Part shown: positions 1 to 7,091 of the stretch, one piece after another | Numbering within the stretch: the stretch's first letter is position 1 | Layout: every line of letters begins with the position of its first letter | Assembly: GCA_905214365.1 (NCBI GenBank) | Contig: CAJMMH010000045.1 | Coordinates: 1-13,267 of the forward strand | Reading direction: 5' to 3' | From: an uncultured bacterium | GTDB taxonomy: Bacteria > Bacillota > Clostridia > Lachnospirales > Lachnospiraceae | DNA: 13,267 bases | Notes under the pieces: generated by a model | What the model saw: the letters and a program-made list of their open reading frames with translations, nothing else | The model's database searches: none | Told to the model about the DNA's origin: nothing | Position numbers and translations under genes: made by a program

Positions 1-99
1 ACCATTGTTCAGTTATCAAAATATGTGATTACCTTCCTCATGATCTGTTTTACCGCCAGCTGCTTCGGACTGCTGCCCCATCATCCGACAGGATTCTTG

Positions 100-123
100 T
101 TTTGTCTGAATGCTCAGACAAAA
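100..123. repeat. Perfect 10-bp inverted repeat, 4-nt loop
   Basis: TTTTGTCTGA and TCAGACAAAA flank the loop ATGC. The arms are perfect. Neither strand has a clear U-run after the stem, so it is not a textbook intrinsic terminator, although the A/T ends of the stem itself could serve as a bidirectional one. It lies about 125 nt past the stop codon of the minus-strand LytR_C gene. Confidence 0.5.
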
Positions 124-188
124 TCTTCGTTTAACAGAATAGTCCGATCTGGTATAAATGTCAAGAGATCTGTGCATTTCTGACCGAT

Positions 189-218
189 TTTTCAAATACA
201 TTCCGGGATATTTGAAAA
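189..218 (-). terminator. Possible terminator hairpin after the LytR_C gene
   Basis: TTTTCAAATA (189-198) and TATTTGAAAA (209-218) are perfect 10-bp arms around a 10-nt loop, starting about 30 nt past the stop codon of the minus-strand gene. The stem is AT-rich and no U-tract follows on the minus strand, so termination is inferred from position more than from structure. Confidence 0.35.
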
Positions 219-246
219 GGATCAGTGGCTGGGAAAATTTCTGTTA

Positions 247-1089
247 TCAGTGGTTTCTGGCATCCTGCTTTCCTACGACAATCCAGATCTGATAATTCTG
301 GCCGTCTGCGGCAATGATGTTTTCGGTGACAGAGCCTGTCCGGATTTCAGCGTCCGGGAAGATCTCCTTCACGCCCTGCGCATCGATGCCTTCTTCTGCA
401 TATACAACGGTATGCGGTTCGATGGATCCCCGATAAGTTGCCGCCGCCACATGCTCGCATCCGGCATTCTCACAGATACCTTTCCAGTAGCCTGCCACAC
501 CAGAAGTTCCGGTTCCGTTCAGAACCAGGATGTTGTCCTGCTTCCAATCGTTTTTCTTCGCCTGGTTTCCTTTGTTTTCTGCTGTGGTGGAATCAGATGA
601 TGCCGGTTCAGATGCAGATGCATCCGAAGTACCGGTTCTTCCGGATATGGATGCACTGGCAGACTCAGCTGCGTCAGAGGAATTGGAAGTTCCGGAGGCA
701 GAAGCGCCTGCCGTGGATCCTGCGTCCGCAGATACAGCCGCCGCTGCTTTGGCGTCTTCCTCTAAGATACTTTTATTCCCGTCTGATTCCGTTGCTGAAG
801 TGTCATTGACGGCTGCAGATGATCCGGTTTCTGTCGCTGACGGTTCCGTTTCATTCTGCGCTTCCGCAGCGGACTCGGACTCTGCTTCTGTCTGCTCATC
901 CGGCAGTTCTTCCTGCTGAAGCGATTCTTCCCTTGCCAGCTCGCTCAGGCGCTTTGCCTCTTCCTTCCGCTGTGTCCTGGAATAATAAACCAGGCCAACG
1001 ATGCAGGCAGCCAGCGCAATGATTGCCACAGCGTAAAGGATTGCGGAAACAGGGCTGTTTTGTCTTTGTCGATCTGATCTTTTTGCCAT
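247..1089 (-). CDS. Membrane-anchored protein with Ser/Ala/Glu-rich stalk and C-terminal LytR_C domain
   Basis: From the ATG at 1089 this is 280 residues. That start is preferred to an in-frame ATG at 1170 because GAGGG lies about 8 nt ahead of it and the protein then begins MAKRSDRQRQ, a typical basic cytoplasmic end. A single membrane helix spans about residues 15-36. Residues 41-185 form a low-complexity stalk: first charged and Glu-rich (ELPDEQTEAESES), then Ser/Ala/Thr-rich, as in wall-spanning linkers. Residues about 186-275 look like a LytR_C domain, with NILVLNGTGTSGVAG and later HTVVYAEEG, the pattern usually found at the C terminus of LytR-CpsA-Psr proteins. No LCP catalytic domain is present. 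It is the last gene of the minus-strand EPS array, and the LCP protein encoded upstream lacks this domain, so a partnership in cell-wall polymer attachment is inferred. Family assignment is by eye. Confidence 0.75.
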   Translation of the reverse strand: MAKRSDRQRQNSPVSAILYAVAIIALAACIVGLVYYSRTQRKEEAKRLSELAREESLQQEELPDEQTEAESESAAEAQNETEPSATETGSSAAVNDTSATESDGNKSILEEDAKAAAAVSADAGSTAGASASGTSNSSDAAESASASISGRTGTSDASASEPASSDSTTAENKGNQAKKNDWKQDNILVLNGTGTSGVAGYWKGICENAGCEHVAAATYRGSIEPHTVVYAEEGIDAQGVKEIFPDAEIRTGSVTENIIAADGQNYQIWIVVGKQDARNH

Positions 1090-1271
1090 AAATTGTCCCT
1101 CGTTTACAATTCCATTGGGTCGCAGCAGTCCGCCGGAGCGCGCCGGACCATTGAATTCCGGTTGCTCCACAGCAGGCTTTCAGCTGCGGATTATCAAGTA
1201 ACCACTGCAGCCGGAACCGCGTATCCTGGCAGGTCTGCCAGGATACGATGCTCCGGATTTTATTCTGTCAA
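1090..1271. other. 182-bp spacer between the secreted protein and LytR_C genes
   Basis: The spacer contains a large palindrome (1211-1256) and the LytR_C gene's ribosome binding site. I found no good -35/-10 pair for a separate promoter on the minus strand, so the LytR_C gene is probably reached by read-through. Confidence 0.5.
1211..1256 (-). terminator. Perfect 12-bp palindrome with outer 5-bp stem, possible attenuator
   Basis: GTATCCTGGCAG (1221-1232) and CTGCCAGGATAC (1235-1246) are perfect arms separated by only 2 nt. A further 5-bp pair, CCGGA (1211-1215) with TCCGG (1252-1256), lies outside a small internal loop. It begins about 16 nt past the stop of the minus-strand secreted-protein gene. 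No U-tract follows, so partial termination or protection of the upstream mRNA 3' end is as likely as full termination. Confidence 0.5.
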
Positions 1272-2930
1272 TTACTGCGCGCTGGTCTCAGTTTCCTCTT
1301 CGGTCTCTGCCTCAGATTCAGCCTCGGTCTCAGTCTCAGCGTCCTCTTCCTCGTCCTCGAAGGTTCCAATGATGGTGAACGGTCCAAGGTTCTCGAAGGT
1401 TGCAGTGATCTCGCCGGTCTTCGGATCGAACTCATCAAATTCCAGATACTTCTTCTCTCTGGTTTCCTGGTCGATGGTCATGATCAGAAGCTGGTCTGCA
1501 TCCATACCGATGGTGTACTCAGAGGTAAAGGTAACCTGTGCGTTTCCGTCCATGTCGTAGGTGATCTTCGCGTTCTTTTCCAGAGCCAGGTCAACGAACG
1601 GCATCAGCGAATCGTATTCCTGCGGAAGAACAACGTTGCCCTTGTTCGTCTCTTCCGGTACTTCCTCAAGCTCTGCCTTGGAAGCAATGGTGAACGCGCC
1701 CAGGTGAGTAAAGGATGCTGTTACAGCTCCAGTCTCCGGATCAAACTCATCCGGTTCGATGTAGGATACGGTTCCATCTTCCGGATCGATCGTTACGATC
1801 AGCAGATCTTCCTGATCCATACCCTTCAGCGAATCGAAGGTAAGGGTTGCGGTAAACTCGCCGGTCTCGCGCAGCTCATACTCGTCGTCTTTCTCGATAA
1901 CCAGATCAGCGAACGGAGTTAACGCCTTGTAATCTGCCGGTGCAATCTCGGTTCCCTTGTTTGTCTCTGCGGTAGTCTCTGCAACCTCAGCCTTGGTCAG
2001 AACTGCCAGTACGCCGGTACGCGGAAGGGTTACGGTCATCTCGCCGGTTTCCTCATCAAACTCGTCCGGTGTGAAGTAATACAGATCACCAGTCTCCGGA
2101 TCGATCAGCACCAGTACCAGGTCCTCTGCCTTCTGGCCCTTTGCGGTTCCGATCGTCAGGGTTGCGGTCAGCTTATCGCTGGTGAAGCTCAGCTCGTCAT
2201 CCTCTTCAACTGCAAGATCCATGAACTTGGTCAGCGCATTGTAGCCATTCAGCAGGTTTGCGTCCTTTGCGCCAAGTGCGTTCGCAACGTCCTCAGCGGT
2301 AACATTCTTTCTGCTGTTGTTGAAGTCTTCAACTGCCTTCTTAACATCCTTGGAAGCGTAACGGTCAGAATCGGAATTCTTCAGTACCAGTGTCTGTCCG
2401 TCCTTCAGATCCTCGGTGGTCGGAGCTGTCTTTGCTACAAACGCAGCGTCCAGAAGCAGATCGCCGATTGTCTTGGAAGAAGCGGTGTAAATGGTCTCGC
2501 CGGTCTCGCTTGCTTCCTTCTGGAAGGTTCCGAATGCCTTGTTGAAGTCAGCTACGATGGAAGTAACCTCTTCCTTTTCATACGCAACTGCGCCGATATT
2601 TGCTACGGTAAGCTTCTCATTGCTCTCAAGATCCTGCAAATCAGAAGTCAACTCTGCAGAGAGATCAAGCATAACATCATTATTTACGTCCAGAACGCTC
2701 ATAACGCTGTCCTTGTCATTGAAACGGTTGATAACGTCTGCTACATTCGCATCTGCATAATCCTCGGTTGCCGCATCCTGAATAATCAGTGTTTCTCCGG
2801 GAGTCAGTACGCCGCTCGCCGCGGTCGGATCCTTCGGTCCCTCACTTCCGATGCTCGGTGCTGCCAGTGCTGTCATTGCCGGCATCGCTGCCAGAACCAG
2901 TGCGCAGACCCCTGCTGTAAACTTTCTCAT
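1272..2930 (-). CDS. Secreted acidic protein built of two sets of three internal repeats
   Basis: 552 residues with a signal peptide (about 1-24; basic start MRKF, hydrophobic core, ALA-AP cleavage site). GGAG lies 8 nt before the ATG. The N-terminal half carries three degenerate copies (about 45-71, 104-130, 177-204) of a motif: E or Q, then L, then Y-x4-V-x3-[VI]-x2-F-N. Copies 1 and 3 align without gaps at an offset of 133. The C-terminal half has three copies of a roughly 105-residue beta-rich unit (226-330, 331-435, 436-523), each with an LxxMTIDxETG-like strand-turn and a DEFDPxTGxxTxxFxxLGxFTI-like end. That end resembles the 'FD..TG.VTF.T.HFS.Y.I' module common in Firmicutes exoproteins. 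The tail (525-552) is almost only Glu, Thr, Ala and Ser. There is no LPXTG motif or other wall anchor, so it is probably released or held by polymer interaction. It sits between the LCP and LytR_C genes. I do not recognise the family. Confidence 0.85.
   Translation of the reverse strand: MRKFTAGVCALVLAAMPAMTALAAPSIGSEGPKDPTAASGVLTPGETLIIQDAATEDYADANVADVINRFNDKDSVMSVLDVNNDVMLDLSAELTSDLQDLESNEKLTVANIGAVAYEKEEVTSIVADFNKAFGTFQKEASETGETIYTASSKTIGDLLLDAAFVAKTAPTTEDLKDGQTLVLKNSDSDRYASKDVKKAVEDFNNSRKNVTAEDVANALGAKDANLLNGYNALTKFMDLAVEEDDELSFTSDKLTATLTIGTAKGQKAEDLVLVLIDPETGDLYYFTPDEFDEETGEMTVTLPRTGVLAVLTKAEVAETTAETNKGTEIAPADYKALTPFADLVIEKDDEYELRETGEFTATLTFDSLKGMDQEDLLIVTIDPEDGTVSYIEPDEFDPETGAVTASFTHLGAFTIASKAELEEVPEETNKGNVVLPQEYDSLMPFVDLALEKNAKITYDMDGNAQVTFTSEYTIGMDADQLLIMTIDQETREKKYLEFDEFDPKTGEITATFENLGPFTIIGTFEDEEEDAETETEAESEAETEEETETSAQ
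1356..2255 (-). repeat. Three tandem ~315-bp coding repeats
   Basis: Units at about 2255-1941, 1940-1626 and 1625-1356 encode the C-terminal ~105-residue modules of the secreted protein. The IDPETG, IDPEDG and IDQETR positions fall at residues 276, 381 and 486, exactly 105 apart. The units have diverged in protein sequence, so this is an old duplication rather than a recent expansion. Confidence 0.85.
2319..2798 (-). repeat. Three dispersed copies of an N-terminal Y-x4-V...FN motif
   Basis: Copies lie at about 2798-2718, 2621-2541 and 2402-2319 and are read from the secreted-protein gene. In each, Tyr is followed 13 residues later by Asn of an FN pair (Y58/N71, Y117/N130, Y191/N204), and a Leu lies 10 residues before the Tyr. 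This indicates a repeated small helical or mixed domain. Confidence 0.6.
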
Positions 2931-3053
2931 ATACTTTCTCCTTTCCTGCTGGCGGATTGTTCCGCAGCCATCGCCCCTCTGCGACCTTCCTGCTGCCTTG
3001 CGGCCCGTCTGGATTATTCAGACCGCTCTGCCGCAAAGATCGTGCGGAACATA
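2931..3053 (-). promoter_or_regulatory. Structured leader ahead of the secreted-protein gene
   Basis: TGTTCCGCA (2958-2966) pairs perfectly with TGCGGAACA (3043-3051). Inside lies TTGCGGC (2998-3004) pairing with GCCGCAA (3030-3036), and inside that GTCTG (3007-3011) pairing with CAGAC (3019-3023). A perfect TATAAT on the minus strand (3058-3053) overlaps the stop codon of the LCP gene and would start a transcript at the foot of the outer stem. No good -35 is visible, so an independent promoter is tentative. A processing or stability element would fit equally well. The gene's own binding site (GGAAAGGAG) lies outside the fold. Confidence 0.45.
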
Positions 3054-4109
3054 TTATACTTCCCGGTAGAACAGACGAAGGATCAGTTCCTGCAGAGCAT
3101 CTTCATTATAGCTGAACTCGTCATGAAGCTCTCCCTGGCTGTCCGTTCCTTCCAGAATATAGTAACTGTCATCAGCAAAGCTCACCTGATTTATGGTGTC
3201 TGTCAATGACAGGTACTTGCTTTTTGTAATATCAGTCTGCATCCACTCATTCATAGACTCCAGGCTGTCCCATACACCGTTCGGATCATCCGTTACGGTC
3301 TGGCGGAACTGACTGATAAATGCCTGGACAAATGTCTTCTGGCGCTCCATACGACCGCTATTGCTGAAGGTCTCTCCGATGTCTCTGTGCTGGACAAAGT
3401 CCCTGACATTGGAGCCGTCAAGCGTAACGACGTTTCCTTCGGTAAATTCCGGATGAAGATCTGCCAGGTCGTTGTTTGGTACGGTGACGGTAACACCGCC
3501 GACCAGGCTATTGATCATCGGAATCGAGGTCTGATTGGATACCAGATAATACGTAATTGGCAGCCCGCCGATCAGATCGCTGACCGCGCGCTCCAGATTT
3601 TCACAGCTTGCTTTCCCGCCGTCTCCGTAGGTGTAGGCATAGCCGAGATGGGTGTTGTAGGTTCCCATGTCCTTGCCGGTTCTTGTGTAGCGATGAACAT
3701 CTGTCATCGTGTCACGGCTGATCGCAAGCACAGACATCTCTTTGCTGCGCTCGTCCAGGATCAGCAGCATGATGCTGTCCGCCCTGGCCTTATCGCCGTA
3801 TGCCGCTGTCTGCTCCAGCGGATCCTGGGAATCCAGACCGGCGTAAAGGATCGTCGTGATCCGGTTGTTGTACTGATACGTCTTTCCGTTTGATGTCAGG
3901 TAGCGGTAACCGGCTCCGGTATCTGACGCTTTGCCCGCCGTAACCTGGCGGCCTTTTTGTTCATTCAGGCTGCACATGACAAACCCGGTGACAGCCGCCG
4001 CTGTTCCCACGCACAAGGCCGCGCAGCACAGCAGCATCTTTTGGTTTTTCTTCATCCAGTGCTGAAACCGGCGGAGCCTGCTTTTTCTTCTGTGATGATG
4101 GTGGCTCAT
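3054..4109 (-). CDS. LytR-CpsA-Psr (LCP) family cell-wall polymer ligase
   Basis: 351 residues. LCP proteins transfer undecaprenyl-linked glycopolymers to peptidoglycan on the outer face of the membrane. The N terminus is His- and Arg-rich (MSHHHHRRKSRLRR), followed by one membrane helix at about 24-46. The extracellular LCP domain (about 83-265) shows ARADSIMLLILD (108-119), SVLAISRDTMTDV (126-138), VGGVTVTVP (203-211) and FVQHRDIG...GRMERQ (238-257), which match the usual Asp/Arg landmarks. Arg109, Asp111, Arg132, Asp133, Arg242, Asp243 and Arg253 are the likely phosphate and metal-binding residues. It ends without a LytR_C domain. The ATG overlaps the stop of the upstream kinase gene by 4 nt (ATGA), so the two are probably translationally coupled, and its likely client is the EPS made with the neighbouring initiator. 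The exact polymer is unknown. Confidence 0.88.
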   Translation of the reverse strand: MSHHHHRRKSRLRRFQHWMKKNQKMLLCCAALCVGTAAAVTGFVMCSLNEQKGRQVTAGKASDTGAGYRYLTSNGKTYQYNNRITTILYAGLDSQDPLEQTAAYGDKARADSIMLLILDERSKEMSVLAISRDTMTDVHRYTRTGKDMGTYNTHLGYAYTYGDGGKASCENLERAVSDLIGGLPITYYLVSNQTSIPMINSLVGGVTVTVPNNDLADLHPEFTEGNVVTLDGSNVRDFVQHRDIGETFSNSGRMERQKTFVQAFISQFRQTVTDDPNGVWDSLESMNEWMQTDITKSKYLSLTDTINQVSFADDSYYILEGTDSQGELHDEFSYNEDALQELILRLFYREV

Positions 4110-4861
4110 TTCTTTTTCTTCTTTTTGCCTTTGTCTTCCTTTTCCTGGCCGTATCCATAACCGTAGCCGTAATATCCGTAGCCGTAGCCCTTGGACTCCA
4201 TGCCAACCTTGTTAAGGACAGCTCCGATTACTTTAACGTTTGCGTAGGCCAGCTGACGGCGCATGCGGATTGCCTGCGCGCGCTCGGTAATGCCGCACTC
4301 GATGACCATGACCGTGCCATCGCAGCGCTTGCTGATCAGCGCGCCGTCAATAACAGCGTTGATCGGCGGCGTATCAACAATAACGAAGTCGTAGTTTTCC
4401 TTTGCCCACTCCAGCAGCTGATCAAACAGATCACTTGTCAGAAGCTCACTGGGATTGGGCGCAACCTCGCCGGTAAAGATCATATCCATCCACGGATTGT
4501 CCGTGCGGTATGCGATATCTTCAATCTGACAGCGGCCGCACAGATACTCAGTCAGGCCGACTGTGCGCTCCTCGATGTGGTAACGGCGAAGCGTCTTGGA
4601 CTTACGGATATCACAGTCCATGTACAGAGTACGGCGCTTCAGGCCTGCCATGCTCTTTGCAAGCTGGACAGCTACTGATGACTTACCCTCGCTCTTGGAA
4701 GCACTGGTAATGGAAATCAGCTTCATATCGCTTCCGCTCAGCTGCACATTTCCGCGGAGAACATTGATTGCCTCCTGCGCGGCAAATGGAAGATCAGCGA
4801 TTTTCGGCGTTACCCGGCGTGATGCACGGGAACGGTCTCTCTGAAAGGTTTCTTCTGCCAT
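4106..4861 (-). CDS. CpsD/CapB-type bacterial tyrosine autokinase
   Basis: 251 residues, the normal length for the free-standing Firmicutes BY-kinase. Walker A is SASKSEGKSS (53-62, Lys60 and Ser61), Walker A' is YMDCDIR (80-86, Asp82 and Asp84) and Walker B is VIVDTPPI (160-167, Asp163). The C terminus has seven tyrosines in GYGYGYYGYGYGYG (225-238), the autophosphorylation cluster, followed by an unusually lysine-rich end (KEDKGKKKKKK). Such kinases need the Wzz-like adaptor for activation and cycle between phosphorylated and unphosphorylated oligomers to control polymer length and export. The adaptor gene lies just upstream, 3 nt away. The AGGAGG binding site of this gene sits inside the adaptor's last codons. 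No cognate CpsB or Wzb phosphatase is present in the window. Confidence 0.93.
   Translation of the reverse strand: MAEETFQRDRSRASRRVTPKIADLPFAAQEAINVLRGNVQLSGSDMKLISITSASKSEGKSSVAVQLAKSMAGLKRRTLYMDCDIRKSKTLRRYHIEERTVGLTEYLCGRCQIEDIAYRTDNPWMDMIFTGEVAPNPSELLTSDLFDQLLEWAKENYDFVIVDTPPINAVIDGALISKRCDGTVMVIECGITERAQAIRMRRQLAYANVKVIGAVLNKVGMESKGYGYGYYGYGYGYGQEKEDKGKKKKKK
4148..4189 (-). repeat. Gly-Tyr codon repeat encoding the kinase tyrosine tail
   Basis: A run of alternating glycine and tyrosine codons gives seven tyrosines within 14 residues. The low-complexity DNA is a plausible slippage site that would add or remove Gly-Tyr pairs. Confidence 0.7.
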
Positions 4862-4864
4862 CGC

Positions 4865-5590
4865 TTAGTCCTCCTTTCCAAAGTTTCTTGTATACGGAAT
4901 GCTGGAAAGCAGCGGTACCTGCAGGTAGCGCTCGATCTCCTCCTCCGACTTAATCGTAGTATCCATCAGCATGCGGATAATCAGGATGCCTGCCGCAAGA
5001 ACAAAGCCAAGCATCAGGCCGATTGCCGTGTACTTCACAACGCTCGGACGGATCTCCGCAACTGAATTGATGACAGACTCATCAATCACATTAGGCATGC
5101 CGCTTCCGACAATCTGATTGATCTGCTCAACGCTGACATTCAGCAGAGAGTTGGCGATGTTGCGGCTCATCTCCGGATCGCTGGTTGTCACAAGAATCTG
5201 AATAACATGGCTGGAATCCGGGTTGTTGACCGTTACCAGGTTTGCCAGCTGCTTGTAATCGATATCAAGCTCCTGATCTTTAATAACGCGCTCCAGAACA
5301 GTACGGCTCTTGATGATGTACTCATAGTCCTCTGTCAGCGCGGAACTCAGCTGCAGATCAGAAAATGTCAGCAGGGAATCGCTGTTCGTAATGTACAGGC
5401 TCGCCTCCGCCTGATAGCTTGTCTTCAGCATCAGTACGCAGTAGGCACATGTAACAAGTGCTCCAGCAAGCATAGCAACCAGAATCAGTTTCCAACGGCT
5501 CATTAGCAGACGGCCGATCTCCATCAGATCGATTACGTCTTCTTCCTCTCTCCGCTCCTGCAGCGGCGGCATTGTCGTATTTTTCTCCAT
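4865..5590 (-). CDS. Wzz/CpsC-type polysaccharide chain-length adaptor
   Basis: 241 residues with the standard two-helix layout. A short cytoplasmic start containing EEEDVIDLMEIGRLL leads to a first helix at about 35-55, an extracellular region to about 186 including YQAEASLYIT (59-68), and a second helix at about 187-207 that follows the Pro-containing AEIRPSVVKYT. A cytoplasmic tail ends SSIPYTRNFGKED. This is the Firmicutes split arrangement, in which the adaptor's tail activates the separate tyrosine kinase encoded next. The start is the first ATG. A GGGGG-type binding site lies about 13 nt ahead, longer than usual, so the ATG 18 nt downstream (Met7) remains an alternative. The gene lies 76 nt after the sugar transferase gene on the same strand. 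Confidence 0.88.
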   Translation of the reverse strand: MEKNTTMPPLQERREEEDVIDLMEIGRLLMSRWKLILVAMLAGALVTCAYCVLMLKTSYQAEASLYITNSDSLLTFSDLQLSSALTEDYEYIIKSRTVLERVIKDQELDIDYKQLANLVTVNNPDSSHVIQILVTTSDPEMSRNIANSLLNVSVEQINQIVGSGMPNVIDESVINSVAEIRPSVVKYTAIGLMLGFVLAAGILIIRMLMDTTIKSEEEIERYLQVPLLSSIPYTRNFGKED

Positions 5591-5666
5591 AATGGTTTTA
5601 TTTCCCCCTGTCTGTCAGGCATCTGCCGTGTCCTGCCGGAAACGGACTTCCTGACTGCGCCTGTTA

Positions 5667-7091
5667 TCAGGACGCTCCTTTTGCAAAAACAGCCACATAA
5701 ACAGTCTTGAACAGAATCTTGATGTCCAGACTGAGCGACCAGTTGTCGATATACTCCAGATCCAGCGCCAGAACATCCTCAAAATCCTTGATGTTGCTCC
5801 GGCCGCTTGCCTGCCACATGCCGGTGATGCCCGGCTTGATGCTCAGACGGCGCTTGTAGCGCGGCTCATACTGCAGGAACTCATCGAGTGTCGGCGGTCT
5901 GGTTCCTACCAGGCTCATGTCGCCCTTTAAGACATTCCAGAACTGCGGCAGCTCGTCGATGCTGTACTTGCGGATGAAATGGCCGACTTTTGTGATGCGC
6001 GGATCATTCTCCATCTTGAACATCAGGCCCTTCATCTCATTCTGTGCCATCAGTTCCTTTTTCCGCTCTTCCGCATCACGGTACATGGAACGGAACTTGT
6101 ATATCTTGAAGCGTCTTCCGTTCTTGCCGACGCGGACCTGTGAAAAGAACAGAGGTCCCGGCGACTCAATCAGAAGCGGCGGCGCTACAAAGACCGTAAC
6201 AACTGCGGTAATCAGGATGCCGACCAGCCCGCCCGCGATGTCCATCACACGCTTGATAAACAGCATCTGCGGCGTTACCACGGTCTGCCGGAAGGAAACA
6301 ACATAATAATCTCCCATCTGGCGCAACTCTCTCTGGCGATGGCGAAGCTTCAGATCAAAGACATTGACGTTGAGGTTGACAGTAATTCCCATATCCTCAT
6401 ACTGCTCAATGACCTTTGCGACATGCATGCCGTTTCCATACGGAATATTGATGTAGATCTCATCCGCGACCGAGTTGGTCACACACCCATACATTGTATC
6501 GTAATTTCCGATGACCGGGTAACCATTCAGGGTTCGTCCGATCACCTCAGACCCTTCATCAACCAGAATCCAGCCTGCCATACGGTACCCGGACATGCTT
6601 CCGGTCGGATCCGCAAGCATCTTCGCCAGCTCATCCACACGCGAAGATGTTGTCATAATCACCAGTCTCGGCGTAGAAGATGACTTGCTGTCGTAATGCC
6701 GCATCAGCTTCTTTTCAATCAGACGCAGCACATACATCAGCGCCGCGGTTAATCCTGCGTCATACACATAAAACAATCTGGAATACGTCTGCGTTTCCTG
6801 CACAAGAAAGACTCCTGCGATAAAAAACAGAAACAGAAGCACAGTCCGCTTTACCGTGACTGCCAGCTCTCTTGCCAGACCGCGTCCCATAAAATCCGCG
6901 TCTGATCTGGCATCCGTCAGAAAGATAACAAGATACAGCAACAGCAGAAACAGAATCGGAACCAGCGTTCCTGCCGACCATTGTTCCATTTCCGTACCGA
7001 ACCGCACCATAGCCGCTATCCAATATCCTGCCACTACTGCAAGAAGATCAGGCAATACCAGAAATTTCAATCTGGGTGACTCGCTATTCAT
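5667..7091 (-). CDS. Polyprenyl glycosylphosphotransferase (EPS initiating sugar transferase)
   Basis: 474 residues, full length for the WcaJ/CpsE/WbaP-like class that moves a sugar-1-phosphate from a nucleotide sugar to undecaprenyl phosphate as the first step of EPS synthesis. The N-terminal half has about four membrane helices (roughly 7-28, 43-59, 83-98, 107-123) and a cytoplasmic CoA-binding-like fold (about 141-250; YPVIGNYDTM). The C-terminal catalytic domain begins KRVMDIAGG (280-288), has the re-entrant membrane segment near 283-307, then SQVRVGKNGRRFKIYKFRSM (317-336), the catalytic Asp379-Glu380 in SIDELPQFWNVLKGDMSLVG, TRPP (397-400) and KPGITGMWQ (419-427). The start has GGAGGG about 7 nt upstream. 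It is the first gene after the EPS promoter. Which sugar it transfers cannot be read from the sequence. Confidence 0.93.
   Translation of the reverse strand: MNSESPRLKFLVLPDLLAVVAGYWIAAMVRFGTEMEQWSAGTLVPILFLLLLYLVIFLTDARSDADFMGRGLARELAVTVKRTVLLFLFFIAGVFLVQETQTYSRLFYVYDAGLTAALMYVLRLIEKKLMRHYDSKSSSTPRLVIMTTSSRVDELAKMLADPTGSMSGYRMAGWILVDEGSEVIGRTLNGYPVIGNYDTMYGCVTNSVADEIYINIPYGNGMHVAKVIEQYEDMGITVNLNVNVFDLKLRHRQRELRQMGDYYVVSFRQTVVTPQMLFIKRVMDIAGGLVGILITAVVTVFVAPPLLIESPGPLFFSQVRVGKNGRRFKIYKFRSMYRDAEERKKELMAQNEMKGLMFKMENDPRITKVGHFIRKYSIDELPQFWNVLKGDMSLVGTRPPTLDEFLQYEPRYKRRLSIKPGITGMWQASGRSNIKDFEDVLALDLEYIDNWSLSLDIKILFKTVYVAVFAKGAS

Larger units (their letters stand above)
1..246. other. Non-coding left edge downstream of the LytR_C gene
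   Basis: I see no convincing gene here. A 61-codon open frame on the minus strand (201-16) has no ribosome binding site and an unremarkable basic, compositionally random protein. The stretch holds two inverted repeats, listed separately (100-123 and 189-218), both downstream of the minus-strand LytR_C gene that ends at 247. It probably serves as the 3' end of that transcription unit. Confidence 0.6.

Noticed and set aside
16..201. 61-codon open frame on the minus strand after the LytR_C gene
   Set aside because: It has no ribosome binding site before its ATG, lies across two inverted repeats, and its product has no recognisable domain or signal.
1090..1170. 27-codon N-terminal extension of the LytR_C protein
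   Set aside because: The ATG at 1170 lacks a good binding site, whereas the ATG at 1089 has GAGGG at proper spacing and gives the expected basic N terminus before the membrane helix.
1248..1922. 224-codon plus-strand open frame opposite the secreted protein
   Set aside because: It is antisense to a repeat-rich gene and its apparent internal similarity is a mirror of the coding repeats. It has no start signals.
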